Made by a program: the position numbers and the translations under genes | Notes under the pieces: generated by a model | Database searches by the model: none | What the model saw: only the letters and a program-made list of their open reading frames with translations | Told to the model about the DNA's origin: nothing | Shown here: positions 1 through 7,357 of the stretch, in pieces | Layout of the letters: every line of letters starts with the position of its first letter | Position numbering within the stretch: the stretch's first letter is position 1 | Source: a virus | Length of the DNA stretch: 23,205 nt | Virus record (IMG/VR): IMGVR_UViG_3300044620_001448 | Location: 1-23,205 of that record | Strand: one strand, 5' to 3'

Positions 1-136
1 TGTGAAACCGCACCACTAACAACCGTAATGTTTCTTTGTGCGTCTAGATTCAAACCGCTTCGAATTATTTCACGACCTGGCGTCCACAGCCGCCCCTGCA
101 ACCGCGCCTCATCATATCGAGAAACACCACGCGGCA
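1..136. other. non-coding left end, downstream of late operon
   Basis: This stretch lies beyond the stop codon of the last leftward gene. It is visibly more AT-rich in its first 80 bases than the neighbouring coding DNA. I see no convincing gene, no hairpin with a U-tract, no tRNA and no repeat shared with the other end of the window. The plus-strand reading frame that starts here runs antisense through the first gene and is a shadow. The stretch may mark the border of the structural operon, but nothing in it proves an attachment site. Confidence 0.3.
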
Positions 137-556
137 TCAGGTGATGTCCTCGTTGTAGGGGCGGACGTAGAGTTCGTTGCCGCTCGCCGCCGTGCTGACG
201 CCCGCGTTGTTCACGATCTGAAAACGCAAGGGAAAGGGGTAAAGGCGCACAAACGGGAAAACCACCACCTTGGCCCCCGCACCGCTGGCCAGCGCCGTTG
301 TGTGGACGTCAACCGCACCTCCGTTCGCATCCGGCAGAACCGTGCCGTCCCCGGCAAAGACCCGCAAGGTGATGCTGCCGCCCGTACCGGGCGTGATCGA
401 CCCCAGTTGCACGGTCACCGCCGCCTGAAGATCAAGATTGCTGCTGTTGTCATAGGCGATCAGCGCAGAGGCCGATCCGTTTGCCAGCGAATTAAGCGCC
501 GTCCCCGCCAGGTTGCCACTGCGGGCTGACGGTGTTGCCCATTTTGCGACGCTCAT
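137..556 (-). CDS. small beta-rich phage protein, probably virion-associated, function unknown
   Basis: This encodes 139 residues, the last gene of the leftward operon. The protein is rich in Ala, Gly, Thr, Val and Asn, with alternating hydrophobic strands (for example TVQLGS, ITLRVFAGDG, KVVVFPFVRL and FRFQ-like segments). It has no signal peptide, membrane segment or cysteine. That composition fits a beta-sandwich virion protein such as a decoration, fibre-tip or carbohydrate-binding protein; this is inference. Its ATG overlaps the stop of the upstream gene as ATGA, so translation is coupled. It lies downstream of the lysis cassette, a common place for late accessory virion genes. I cannot name a family. 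Confidence 0.75.
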   Translation of the reverse strand: MSVAKWATPSARSGNLAGTALNSLANGSASALIAYDNSSNLDLQAAVTVQLGSITPGTGGSITLRVFAGDGTVLPDANGGAVDVHTTALASGAGAKVVVFPFVRLYPFPLRFQIVNNAGVSTAASGNELYVRPYNEDIT

Positions 557-1011
557 TCCTTTGCCCCCCGTGCGATGCCGACATCGCGGATCGTGACCCC
601 ATTGGAAAAACCGTTCGCTTCCGCCCAGGACTGCGGACGATCCGCCAGCCCCATCAGAAGGCCCTTGGTGCCCGCCGTCAGCACACCCGCCGCCACCAGC
701 CTGGTCAGAAGCGCGTCGGTGGCGTCATGGATTGCCGGGTCGGTCGCCCGGATCGTGGCCGTCCCCATGATCGTGTCGCGCAGGATGATGCAATCCCCCC
801 GCAAGGCATCGGGCAGCGTTTCGTTTTCGGCGGCCAGCACCACCCCCGCCCATTCGCCCGTCGAAAGCAGGGCCTCGCGGGCATCCGCCGTGGCCACATC
901 CACCCGCCTCAAGGGCAAATCCGGGTCCGGCGCATTCAGCACCGCCGCCGCTTCGGCTTCGCCGAGGTTCACCACATCCGGCTCAAGCAGCCGGTCACTC
1001 AGCAGGGTCAT
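553..1011 (-). CDS. conserved phage hypothetical protein (tail-fibre-region type)
   Basis: This encodes 152 residues, acidic and mostly helical. The N-terminus (LLSDRLLEPDVVNLGEAEAA) is followed by a short Pro-containing linker (NAPDPDLPLRRVDVATAD), a long helical middle and a C-terminal stretch reading LVAAGVLTAG, later WAEANGF and VTIRDVGIARG. From memory this pattern is shared by a widespread family of small phage proteins encoded near tail fibres, with no established function. The start is supported by GGAAGG eight bases upstream of the ATG. It overlaps the preceding membrane-protein gene by 17 bases and the next gene by an ATGA. No transmembrane segment or catalytic motif is visible. Confidence 0.75.
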   Translation of the reverse strand: MTLLSDRLLEPDVVNLGEAEAAAVLNAPDPDLPLRRVDVATADAREALLSTGEWAGVVLAAENETLPDALRGDCIILRDTIMGTATIRATDPAIHDATDALLTRLVAAGVLTAGTKGLLMGLADRPQSWAEANGFSNGVTIRDVGIARGAKE

Positions 1012-1474
1012 ATGATTTACCTTCCGTTATCTCTCTGGCAATCCTGGGGTATATGTAGACCGCCAGCGAAACCACGGTCACGCCGAGCCACATCAAGACC
1101 CCAAGCCCGCCACCGACCAACCCAAGCAATACCTCGGGGCGGTAGGTGGACTCTTTCAGCGACACCAGCGGGCCAGCCGCACCAAGGGCGACAAAGTAGA
1201 TGTCATTGATCGTGTCGCGCCGTCTCCAGCCTTGGCGCAGATATTCGATCACCACACCATAAGCTACAACCACGCATACCCAAAGTGGAAGGCGGTAGGG
1301 CATTTCGCCATAAAGCGAGGCCCACAGCCCGCAAATCGCGCACACCACCGCCGCCGCCCACGCCCAATGGCCGCTCTGGTTTGTCAGCGCCTTGTACCAG
1401 TCACGCGGGAAAGCCTCTGGGGTATTCAGATCACTCCAGAATCTTTGCCAGATTTGCCGGGGTTTAGGATTCAC
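995..1474 (-). CDS. membrane protein of unknown function, GTG start
   Basis: This encodes 159 residues with about four membrane-spanning stretches: residues ~36-53 (WAWAAAVVCAICGLWASL), ~61-78 (LPLWVCVVVAYGVVIEYL), ~92-104 (IYFVALGAAGPLV) and ~114-140 (VLLGLVGGGLGVLMWLGVTVVSLAVYI). The N-terminus is aromatic and basic and is followed by WYKALTNQSGHW. The start codon is GTG, forming a GTGA overlap with the stop of the gene before it. The position close to the lysis genes would allow an accessory membrane role (lysis timing, superinfection exclusion), but there is no family evidence. It is larger than a typical holin. Confidence 0.7.
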   Translation of the reverse strand: MNPKPRQIWQRFWSDLNTPEAFPRDWYKALTNQSGHWAWAAAVVCAICGLWASLYGEMPYRLPLWVCVVVAYGVVIEYLRQGWRRRDTINDIYFVALGAAGPLVSLKESTYRPEVLLGLVGGGLGVLMWLGVTVVSLAVYIYPRIAREITEGKSYDPAE

Positions 1475-1872
1475 GCGCCACCTGCGGTCAAGGTAAAGGC
1501 GGTGATCGTCACCTGCTGGCCCGTGGCAATCGAAACGGTGTCCAGTTGCATATCACCGCCGTCTCCCGTGGCAGTCACCGTACCCTGAAGGTGGCAGGTC
1601 GCGCCTTGGTCGATGCTGAAATGCGCCGCCGTCCCCGTGGCATCCGCCGCCGCGTCCTGCCATGTGCCAGACAGGGCCTTTGATCCAGCCGACGCAGCCC
1701 CAAGCCAATCCGAAGGAAGCACCAGCGTTGCCAGCACCGTACCCGACCGGGCTGCGGCGCAGTTGGCCGGGACAGACCCCGTGCGGATTGTCAGTGTCGG
1801 GGCAGTACCCGCCGCTGTCTCGATTGCATCAAGCGCGGCGTTCCGTGCCGCTACCGAAAATTGAAAAGCCAT
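1471..1872 (-). CDS. small phage structural-type protein, unknown function
   Basis: This encodes 133 residues. It begins MAFQFSVAARNAALDAIE and continues with beta-strand-rich Thr/Ala/Gly sequence (TLTIRTGSVP, TVLATLVLP, GTAAHFSIDQG, GDMQLDTVSIATGQQVTITAFT). The pattern of an N-terminal RNAALDAI helix, a mid TAAHF-like strand and a C-terminal GGDMQLDT..I..GQ.V strand matches, from memory, a recurrent small phage protein family found beside tail genes and annotated only as hypothetical. AAGGA lies about nine bases before the ATG. It follows the Rz1-like gene at once and overlaps the next gene by four bases. Confidence 0.78.
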   Translation of the reverse strand: MAFQFSVAARNAALDAIETAAGTAPTLTIRTGSVPANCAAARSGTVLATLVLPSDWLGAASAGSKALSGTWQDAAADATGTAAHFSIDQGATCHLQGTVTATGDGGDMQLDTVSIATGQQVTITAFTLTAGGA

Positions 1873-1873
1873 G

Positions 1874-2068
1874 TCAGATGTCCTTGCAGGTTGCGTCGAT
1901 CAGTTCGACAAGGTTAGCCCCCGTGACCGCCACACGATCATCCGTGGTTTCAGCCAGTGCCGCCGCATGAAAGGCACGGGCTTGAAGCGTCGCATCACAG
2001 GTCGCGCTTCTTGGCGCGGTTGCGCATCCGCTGACGAGCAGCGTCAGGATCAGTATGGACAGGCGCAT
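1874..2068 (-). CDS. Rz1-like outer-membrane lipoprotein (o-spanin)
   Basis: This encodes 64 residues. A short hydrophobic signal sequence (MRLSILILTLLVSGC) ends in a clear lipobox LVSG-C, so the mature protein would be a lipidated outer-membrane peptide of about 50 residues. It begins inside the Rz-like gene in another reading frame, overlapping it by 74 bases, which is the typical embedded Rz/Rz1 arrangement. A strong Shine-Dalgarno (AAGGAGG) precedes the ATG. Known role of the family: it bridges to the inner-membrane partner and fuses the two membranes in the last step of lysis. Unlike lambda Rz1 it is not proline-rich, so the assignment rests on the lipobox, size and overlap. Confidence 0.72.
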   Translation of the reverse strand: MRLSILILTLLVSGCATAPRSATCDATLQARAFHAAALAETTDDRVAVTGANLVELIDATCKDI

Positions 2069-2216
2069 TTGCGGCCTCCTTCATTGCCTCTTGATATTCA
2101 GTGGCATCGCGCAGGTCGGCCCGCTGGCTGGCATCTCTGCGCCCTGTGACGTAAGCGGTCACGATGGCGGCAATCGCCCCCAGCCCGGCCACGATGTACG
2201 GCCAAAGCTCGATCAT
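1995..2216 (-). CDS. Rz-like inner-membrane spanin (i-spanin)
   Basis: This encodes 73 residues. There is one N-terminal membrane anchor (residues ~4-23, LWPYIVAGLGAIAAIVTAYV) followed by a charged helical domain rich in Arg, Asp, Ala and Glu, ending in a basic tail (RQRMRNRAKKRDL). This topology and the out-of-frame lipoprotein gene embedded in its 3' part fit an i-spanin, though it is short for one (lambda Rz has 153 residues). It is coupled to the holin gene by an ATGA overlap. Its anchor resembles the anchor of the protein encoded at 2979-3209, suggesting an old duplication. A short accessory holin is the main alternative. Confidence 0.62.
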   Translation of the reverse strand: MIELWPYIVAGLGAIAAIVTAYVTGRRDASQRADLRDATEYQEAMKEAANAPVHTDPDAARQRMRNRAKKRDL

Positions 2217-2419
2217 GCGCGGTTCCGGGTCATGTACCCGGCAATGGCGGACACGCCCAGCACGGTCCAGCCGATCAGGTCAGCCTTGTAGGGGCCCAGC
2301 GGATGATCGGGCCAAAGCACGTCAAGCGCGCCGAAGGCGGCATTGACCAGCGCGCCGGACAGCACGACGGCCCAGATTTTCCGCGTCGGTGCGGCGGTCG
2401 GTTGGTTTTTCAGGGTCAT
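2213..2419 (-). CDS. holin-like protein, two membrane segments
   Basis: This encodes 68 residues from the ATG at 2419. I chose this start because it forms an ATGA overlap with the endolysin stop and has GGAG a few bases upstream. A longer in-frame start at 2458 would run inside the endolysin gene. There is a polar, slightly basic N-terminus, TM1 at residues ~16-36 (IWAVVLSGALVNAAFGALDVLW), a short loop with WPDHPLGPYK, TM2 at ~49-64 (IGWTVLGVSAIAGYM) and a basic C-terminus (TRNRA). Two TMs, small size and position beside the amidase and spanins match a class II holin, which permeabilises the inner membrane so that the endolysin reaches peptidoglycan. Assignment is by topology and context only. 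Confidence 0.7.
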   Translation of the reverse strand: MTLKNQPTAAPTRKIWAVVLSGALVNAAFGALDVLWPDHPLGPYKADLIGWTVLGVSAIAGYMTRNRA

Positions 2420-2982
2420 TTCAGCACTCCGAAAAGGTCGAGAATTGCGTCCAGCCATGTGCGCGGCGCTTTGGCCGCGACGAGGGCGGGCTTGGGGGCC
2501 ATTGCCGCCGTGATCTGCGCCCGCAGGTTATCCCCGACCGTAACCGGGTCGCCCGGTGCCTTCATGCCGGGAAGCCATGTAATGTCCCACTTGCCCCGCT
2601 GTTTGATCTTGAGCGTCGGCTCCACCTCGGCATGGGTCAGCACCGTTTCGCGCGTGACCGGGATACTGTACTGGCGGCACAGATCGGCGCAGAGCGTAAC
2701 CAGAGCGTCTACCTGTGCCGGTGTGATCGGCCACTTGCTTTGCACAAAGGGGCGTTCTTGCGCTCCGTGCATCGCCGCGACTGCCACACCGATATTGCCG
2801 GTGTTGCCGTTCCGGGTATGCGCGGCATAAACCCCGTCTTTCACGCTTTCATTGTCTTCCGGGGTCAGCTTGCCCGTGAATACCTTGCCGTCTCCACCGA
2901 TCACAAAGTGATAATGCTTTCGGTCCTGATCGTTCACGGTATGTGTGCCGGCGGTCCAGTGCAGGATCAAGCGCTTCATCAT
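2416..2982 (-). CDS. endolysin, N-acetylmuramoyl-L-alanine amidase (Amidase_2 type)
   Basis: This encodes 188 residues. The fold signature begins at the N-terminus (LILHWTAG), followed by HYHFVIGGDGKVFTG, AHTRNGNTGNIGVAVA, and THAEV with KWDITWLPG. Likely zinc ligands are H8, H117 and D133, with K131 close to the active site, as in T7 lysozyme-type amidases. A Pro/Ala-rich linker (~150-168) leads to a short C-terminal hydrophobic helix (LDAILDLFGVLK). There is no signal peptide, so export must depend on a holin. Two consecutive ATGs occur; the first overlaps the previous stop as ATGA. It cuts the amide bond between muramic acid and the stem peptide. The family call is firm. Confidence 0.92.
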   Translation of the reverse strand: MMKRLILHWTAGTHTVNDQDRKHYHFVIGGDGKVFTGKLTPEDNESVKDGVYAAHTRNGNTGNIGVAVAAMHGAQERPFVQSKWPITPAQVDALVTLCADLCRQYSIPVTRETVLTHAEVEPTLKIKQRGKWDITWLPGMKAPGDPVTVGDNLRAQITAAMAPKPALVAAKAPRTWLDAILDLFGVLK

Positions 2983-3209
2983 TTCCCGCTCTCCCTAAGC
3001 AAAGTCTTAATGTCAGCTTGGATTATGGCCAGAGTTGCGTTTGTATCCGCCCGCGCCTGCATGATTGCTTGCATATCGTCGTGGCGCTGCGCATTTATGG
3101 CGTCAATTCTGGCATGGGCAGAATTGGCCTTCGCTTCCAAGCGGAAAAACCATCCTATAGCCGCCACCCCTGCGACAATGTATTGCCAGAGCTGATCAAA
3201 AGCATTCAT
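2979..3209 (-). CDS. small anchored coiled-coil protein, possible accessory lysis protein
   Basis: This encodes 76 residues. One N-terminal membrane segment (residues ~8-22, WQYIVAGVAAIGWFF) is followed by a long helix with heptad-like spacing (residues ~24-72, with ARIDAINAQRHDDMQAIMQARADTNATLAIIQADIKTLL in two parts). The layout resembles XhlA/antiholin-like proteins and i-spanins; I cannot decide between them. Its anchor matches that of the Rz-like protein at 1995-2216 (both contain LWxYIVAG followed by a small-residue stretch). It sits directly before the amidase, so a lysis role is the simplest inference. The ATG follows immediately after the TAG of the upstream gene. Confidence 0.68.
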   Translation of the reverse strand: MNAFDQLWQYIVAGVAAIGWFFRLEAKANSAHARIDAINAQRHDDMQAIMQARADTNATLAIIQADIKTLLRESGK

Positions 3210-3698
3210 CTATGCACCCGCCTCAATTTGCAAGGCTAGACGGAACAAATCATCAAGCTCTGTTTCGCTTGCCCCGAATTGCACCCGGAAAGCGTCCATA
3301 TCTGGATGCGCGCGCACGACTTGCGTAACTTTGTCAGCCCAAAGCACGATACCCGCATACGGATCGACGGCGCGGGCGGCGGCTATGGTCTGCTCCACCC
3401 GGTCCAGCAAGTGAGCGAACCCTGTGGCAGGGACTTGCTTCATAGCCTGCCAAAACGCCGCAGCGAACGGGTTCATCTGCGCCCGTTCTGCGGCAAGGAT
3501 TTCTTCTGCTGTTGGTGCTGGCGGGCCCGGTTCAAACGGCAGATCGTCGCCCATTTGGGCAGCCATCGCCTGCGCCTGATCCCAGAAACGGCCACCCGGA
3601 ATAACGTGGTAAGGCCCGCCCCCCACAATTCCGACATAGGTTTCGCCGAGGACTTCATCAAACCGGCGATATGTCAGTCTTTCCAGAAAATCGCTCAT
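3210..3698 (-). CDS. conserved phage hypothetical, tail-fibre-adjacent
   Basis: This encodes 162 residues from the ATG at 3698, chosen because it makes an ATGA overlap with the fibre-like gene; a longer frame to 3839 is only its antisense-like extension. The N-terminus contains YRRFDEVLGETYVGIVGGGPYHV, a Pro-rich linker at ~residues 58-66 (PFEPGPPAPTAEE), then a long helical domain (AERAQMNPFAAAFWQAMKQV, ending in DDLFRLALQIEAGA). Position directly behind a fibre gene suggests a fibre-assembly or virion accessory function, but no tail-fibre-assembly motif is clear. No membrane segment is present. Confidence 0.72.
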   Translation of the reverse strand: MSDFLERLTYRRFDEVLGETYVGIVGGGPYHVIPGGRFWDQAQAMAAQMGDDLPFEPGPPAPTAEEILAAERAQMNPFAAAFWQAMKQVPATGFAHLLDRVEQTIAAARAVDPYAGIVLWADKVTQVVRAHPDMDAFRVQFGASETELDDLFRLALQIEAGA

Positions 3699-4375
3699 TC
3701 CCGTATCCTTATTGCCCAGCCGCGCGCAACGTTCGTGGTGCCTTGGGCGGGGAAAATCACCGTGCCGCCCGCCTGAATGCCCGTTTCCTGAACGTACGAA
3801 ACCCCAGCCCCGGTAAAGCCGGTGTAGCTGTAAAACCATTGCCCGCCCGCAGGGAGAGCATAGTTCACGCCCTGCACGTTGATGTTAATCACATTACCAA
3901 GAAAGGCGACCAGCGCTGGCACGGGCATGGCCCCCATGGCGATTTGTGCAGCAGCGGCGCTGGCGGCGGTGAACAGCGCGCCCCCTGTTGCGGTCGCGCC
4001 AAGGGCCGTCCGCGCGGCGGCGGCATCGGCGGCGGTCATAAGGGATTGGCCGGTGGCGGTCGCAACCATCGCCCGAAGCTGCGTCATAGTTATGGGCTGT
4101 GGCTTGTCGGCTGACCCATTCGGGTTGCCCCAGATAGTGTTCGCGGCGAGTGTTTCCGGGGTGAGTTCCACCCATGCCGTATTGGCATTGTTTCGCATCC
4201 GCAGAACGGGCGGGGATACGCCGTTGTCCAGCCAGAGTTGCCCGCCCACCGTAGGGCTGGGGGCGGTCGGGCCGGAATTGGCGGAGAAAAGCGCCGCCAA
4301 AATGGTGTTCAGGTTGTTGCGGAACGAAAGCCCAGAAAGATTCGCCGCAAGGCTTTGGGTGGCCGTTTGAGCCAT
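3695..4375 (-). CDS. tail fibre-like protein
   Basis: This encodes 226 residues. The N-terminal part contains ANSGPTAPSPTVGGQLWLDNG with later TPETLAANTIWGNPNGS, a pattern common to phage fibre and collar proteins. In the middle are Ala-rich trimeric-stalk-like repeats (MTAADAAAARTALGATATG and FTAASAAAAQIAMGA). The C-terminal ~80 residues are beta-rich and aromatic (GGQWFYSYTGF, GTVIFPAQGTTNVARGWAIRIRE), suitable for a globular receptor- or sugar-binding tip. It directly follows the central tail-tip gene (ATGA overlap), where lambdoid phages keep side or tip fibre genes. The fibre call is by composition, motif and position. Confidence 0.75.
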   Translation of the reverse strand: MAQTATQSLAANLSGLSFRNNLNTILAALFSANSGPTAPSPTVGGQLWLDNGVSPPVLRMRNNANTAWVELTPETLAANTIWGNPNGSADKPQPITMTQLRAMVATATGQSLMTAADAAAARTALGATATGGALFTAASAAAAQIAMGAMPVPALVAFLGNVININVQGVNYALPAGGQWFYSYTGFTGAGVSYVQETGIQAGGTVIFPAQGTTNVARGWAIRIRE

Positions 4376-6951
4376 CAGATTGCTTCCTCTGCCACTAGAC
4401 GTAATTGCGAAATTGCGGGAGTGAAGCCCGCGTCATTTGAGGTCAGCATTGCGCGCGCCTGTACGCCCCAAGCCTGAATTTCAGTGTTTTCCACCCTGCC
4501 CCAATCAGACCAAACCGGCGAGCCAATGGGGTTGGTTTGAGTCGTCCGAAACTCCACACGGCAATCAACCTCACCGCCGCCCACGCCGTCCAAGTTGATC
4601 CATTCGTCTATTGAGCCAGGGCGGGTGTCAATGTTGTCCAGAACCCAGGTTGCGGTCAGGTCAATCACGCTGCGCAGTCGTGCCCGTTTGACAGACCCAA
4701 AGTTAAGCGCAGAGGCGAATTGATAGGTGCCGGTTGGATTAACTCCGCCTAATCCATCTAGATTGGGGATCAAGTCAAAGCTGGGTTCCGCGTCCACATT
4801 GCCCGACAAGTCCAGCCGCAATGTGCCGCTGTCCACAATTGCATTGGTTTTGGCCCCGGTAAATGTCGTGTCCTCTTGCAGCGTGTTAAGCGGGGCAAAC
4901 GGAATGACCTGCACCCCGTCAGTACGCAGAACCGTTTCCGGCCCCATAATGCCGCTGCTGTCCACGGCCCGCACAATGTAAGCACCCGGCTTCAACGGAA
5001 CCACAGCGAGCGTGGTTGATCCGGGCACCGAATCCATGCTGACGGAATTGGCCCATGCCGGAACCCCCGCAGCCGAATGGCGCACCGCAATTTGCCCGCC
5101 CACGCGCACATCCAGATCGAGCGGCATTGCCCATTTCAGCACTGCCATCCCGCCGGCCGATTGCAGCGTGACGTTCGACAGCGCCGAAGGCGGGGCAGCC
5201 AGCCCAAATATTTCCTTCGCCACCGTCACCCAAGCCGACCGAACGCCAATCCGGGTAATCCCGCTGACCCGCCATTCCCGCGCGCCAATGGGAACGTCCA
5301 GATGCTCAAACATCAGATCGCTTGTGCGCCCGAGAAGCTGCCACTCGCCGCCCGGCTCGCGCGTTTGCACGTCATAGTCGGTCACGAATGCCGAAGGCGC
5401 AGCGTTCCACGAAATAACCGCGCGGGCCTTCACAGAGTTGCGGGTTTCATACAGGTCTTCCGTGACCGTCAGCGCGTTCGGGGCTGCCACGTCATAGGCG
5501 CTTGGCAAGGTCGTGCGCGGCGCGGCTTGGTAAATCTGCGCCTCGGATGCGGACCAATCCCAGATCAGGGGCGACGTTTCTTCAAGCGCAAGCGTCGGCT
5601 GGATATAGTCGCCAATTTCAAGGCCGACCTTGACCACCGTAAAGGGCTTGTCGGTGTAGCCGTGCCGGGGATAGGTCAGGTTGACCGTATCCATAACCGC
5701 CGCGCGCCATGCCGACAGCTTCCCGGCGAATGTCACCTGTATCTGCCGCCGCTGGCTTTCCAGGTGGATTTTCGCAAGCCGCTGCGCCATTGAAGCCGAA
5801 ATGGTGAACGGCAGTTCAATGTCCGCCCAAACCCGCTCGCCCTTGTCCTCGGCAAGGTAAACGTTGCTGGCATAGGCCGGGAAGTCATCGGCCACCCAAT
5901 CGTTCTCAGGGCTGACAAACTTCCCGCGAACCCCGTTGAAGTTCTGCGCGCGGCTGCGTTTAAGCACCGACCGGATGCCGCCCGCCACCAGATCATCCGC
6001 CGTCAGCGTTGCGCTGGCAGGACGCCAAGCGCCTGCGTAAATCCGCCACTGGCCAGACTGGTAAACCACGCTCCCAGCGAAGGCCGTCAGCATGTCGGTA
6101 ATCACGTCCACCGGCTGTGCGCCGGTATCGATGACTCCGTTCATGCTGTAACGCGGTTCGGTCCCGCCGCCGACCTTGGCCACGGTTTCATCGCAGATAT
6201 TCGCCGCCGCAATCAGTTCGGGCAGCGGAATGCCGTCATCTGCGCCAAGCTGCGCCCGGACCCCGAACAGGGGATGCGCCATGTAGTCCGCGACACACAG
6301 GGCCGGGTTTTCCGTGTAACCGCTCACTCCTGTGCGGGGGTCATACACGTCATCTTTGCCTTCAATGTCCACGGTGACATTGGGGACGCCCGAAGGGTAG
6401 ATATCCGCATTGTAGTTGAACCGAATTGCAATTGCGGCGCAGCCGACAAGCCGATGGTCAGCTGTCCATTCCCCACCGGAAAGACCACGCAATTCAGGGA
6501 ACGGGGAACCCGCGCCAACGCCAAGGTGCTTTTCCAGCCCGATGTTTCCAGCGAAGCGGGGCTGGGCATTGCCAGCTGCGTCAAATGCCAGTTCACCGTT
6601 CAGATAGACCGCGCCGATGGATTTGACCCTGTGCCCAGACAGCGCAACGACCAAGTAGAGCTCGTTGTTTGCCCGGTCCGAAGAGGTTGTCTTGGTGGAC
6701 ATGTAGACAATCGTGCCGCCCACGCGGGCGCGGCCATAGATCATCCGCCGCGATGCAACCGGCTCGCGCACGGAAACCATGCGGCCCTGAATCGGCGCAG
6801 CCCCAGTTTCGCGCCCGCGCATGAGCGCAGAAGACGCCGCCGACAAAAGCAGCGACCCGCCCAGGTTCAGCGCAAAAGCGCCAAGGGCGGTTGAGCCGAT
6901 TGCAGTGATCGCGCCGACGATTCCGCCGACGACGGGCGCAAGAAATGGCAA
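4375..6951 (-). CDS. central tail-tip protein, lambda J / GTA megatron type
   Basis: This encodes 858 residues and is the largest tail gene. The N-terminus is hydrophobic and Gly/Ala-rich (VVGGIVGAITAIGSTALGAF), followed by SVREPVASRRMIYGRARVGG, a hallmark near the start of J-type proteins. A large hub domain to ~residue 480 includes NVTVDIEGKDDVYDPRTG and FNGVRGKFVSPEN. Fibronectin type III-like modules follow (WNAAPSAFVTDYDVQTREPG; VARVGG-type strands), then a beta-rich receptor-binding region. The start is TTG at 6951, supported by GGAGGG eight bases upstream. The family forms the end of the tail, contacts the receptor and is a main host-range determinant. It is shorter than lambda J (1132 aa). 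Confidence 0.9.
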   Translation of the reverse strand: MPFLAPVVGGIVGAITAIGSTALGAFALNLGGSLLLSAASSALMRGRETGAAPIQGRMVSVREPVASRRMIYGRARVGGTIVYMSTKTTSSDRANNELYLVVALSGHRVKSIGAVYLNGELAFDAAGNAQPRFAGNIGLEKHLGVGAGSPFPELRGLSGGEWTADHRLVGCAAIAIRFNYNADIYPSGVPNVTVDIEGKDDVYDPRTGVSGYTENPALCVADYMAHPLFGVRAQLGADDGIPLPELIAAANICDETVAKVGGGTEPRYSMNGVIDTGAQPVDVITDMLTAFAGSVVYQSGQWRIYAGAWRPASATLTADDLVAGGIRSVLKRSRAQNFNGVRGKFVSPENDWVADDFPAYASNVYLAEDKGERVWADIELPFTISASMAQRLAKIHLESQRRQIQVTFAGKLSAWRAAVMDTVNLTYPRHGYTDKPFTVVKVGLEIGDYIQPTLALEETSPLIWDWSASEAQIYQAAPRTTLPSAYDVAAPNALTVTEDLYETRNSVKARAVISWNAAPSAFVTDYDVQTREPGGEWQLLGRTSDLMFEHLDVPIGAREWRVSGITRIGVRSAWVTVAKEIFGLAAPPSALSNVTLQSAGGMAVLKWAMPLDLDVRVGGQIAVRHSAAGVPAWANSVSMDSVPGSTTLAVVPLKPGAYIVRAVDSSGIMGPETVLRTDGVQVIPFAPLNTLQEDTTFTGAKTNAIVDSGTLRLDLSGNVDAEPSFDLIPNLDGLGGVNPTGTYQFASALNFGSVKRARLRSVIDLTATWVLDNIDTRPGSIDEWINLDGVGGGEVDCRVEFRTTQTNPIGSPVWSDWGRVENTEIQAWGVQARAMLTSNDAGFTPAISQLRLVAEEAI

Positions 6952-6954
6952 GGG

Positions 6955-7353
6955 TTAGACCCTCCAAGCCTTGTCAGCAGGTTCCAGCGGCCAGAACACC
7001 AGGCCCTCGGGCGACAGAAACGCGGCCTCGGCCCCGACGCACACGCCGAACGAATCCCCCCGCAGAACAATGTCCCCGCGCTGCGCCAGCCAGATCGTGG
7101 CCAACGGGGCACCAAGAATTGCCGTGGCAGCCTCCTCATGTGACGCGGCCTTAAGCCGCCTGCGCAGCACCATGTGCGCGCCTCGCGCGGTGCGATACCG
7201 CCCGCGCCATGCCTTGGCAGCGTCTTCGCCTGTCAGCGCAAGGCGCGTATCAAAGGCAAAGGTGGCGCAGTCGTGCGCGCCCCACCGGAAGGGCTTGTTG
7301 CGCGCATCTTCAATGGCCTGCCAAAGCAGGCGCTCCCAGCCGTCAACACGCAT
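6955..7353 (-). CDS. tail-tip cysteine peptidase-like protein (NlpC/P60-related, DUF6950-like)
   Basis: This encodes 132 residues. The motif RWGAHDCATFAFD (residues ~23-35) places a probable nucleophile Cys at residue 29 with His at 27, as in small NlpC/P60-related phage proteins. The canonical downstream HxGI histidine block is replaced by GDSFGVCVG (residues ~99-107), so hydrolytic activity is uncertain. Family members in this position, between the hub gene and the central tip protein (as with RcGTA g14 and lambda K), help the tail pass the peptidoglycan. A short AGG-type ribosome-binding site precedes the ATG. The subfamily name is from memory. Confidence 0.75.
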   Translation of the reverse strand: MRVDGWERLLWQAIEDARNKPFRWGAHDCATFAFDTRLALTGEDAAKAWRGRYRTARGAHMVLRRRLKAASHEEAATAILGAPLATIWLAQRGDIVLRGDSFGVCVGAEAAFLSPEGLVFWPLEPADKAWRV

Positions 7354-7357
7354 TGGA

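Noticed and set aside
38-529. Plus-strand frame at the left end
   Set aside because: Most of it is antisense to the small beta-rich gene and its product is very basic with no recognisable features.
3699-3839. Longer N-terminus for the gene ending at 3210
   Set aside because: It lies within the fibre-like gene in another frame and is Arg/His/Gly-rich; the ATGA start at 3698 is standard for this operon.
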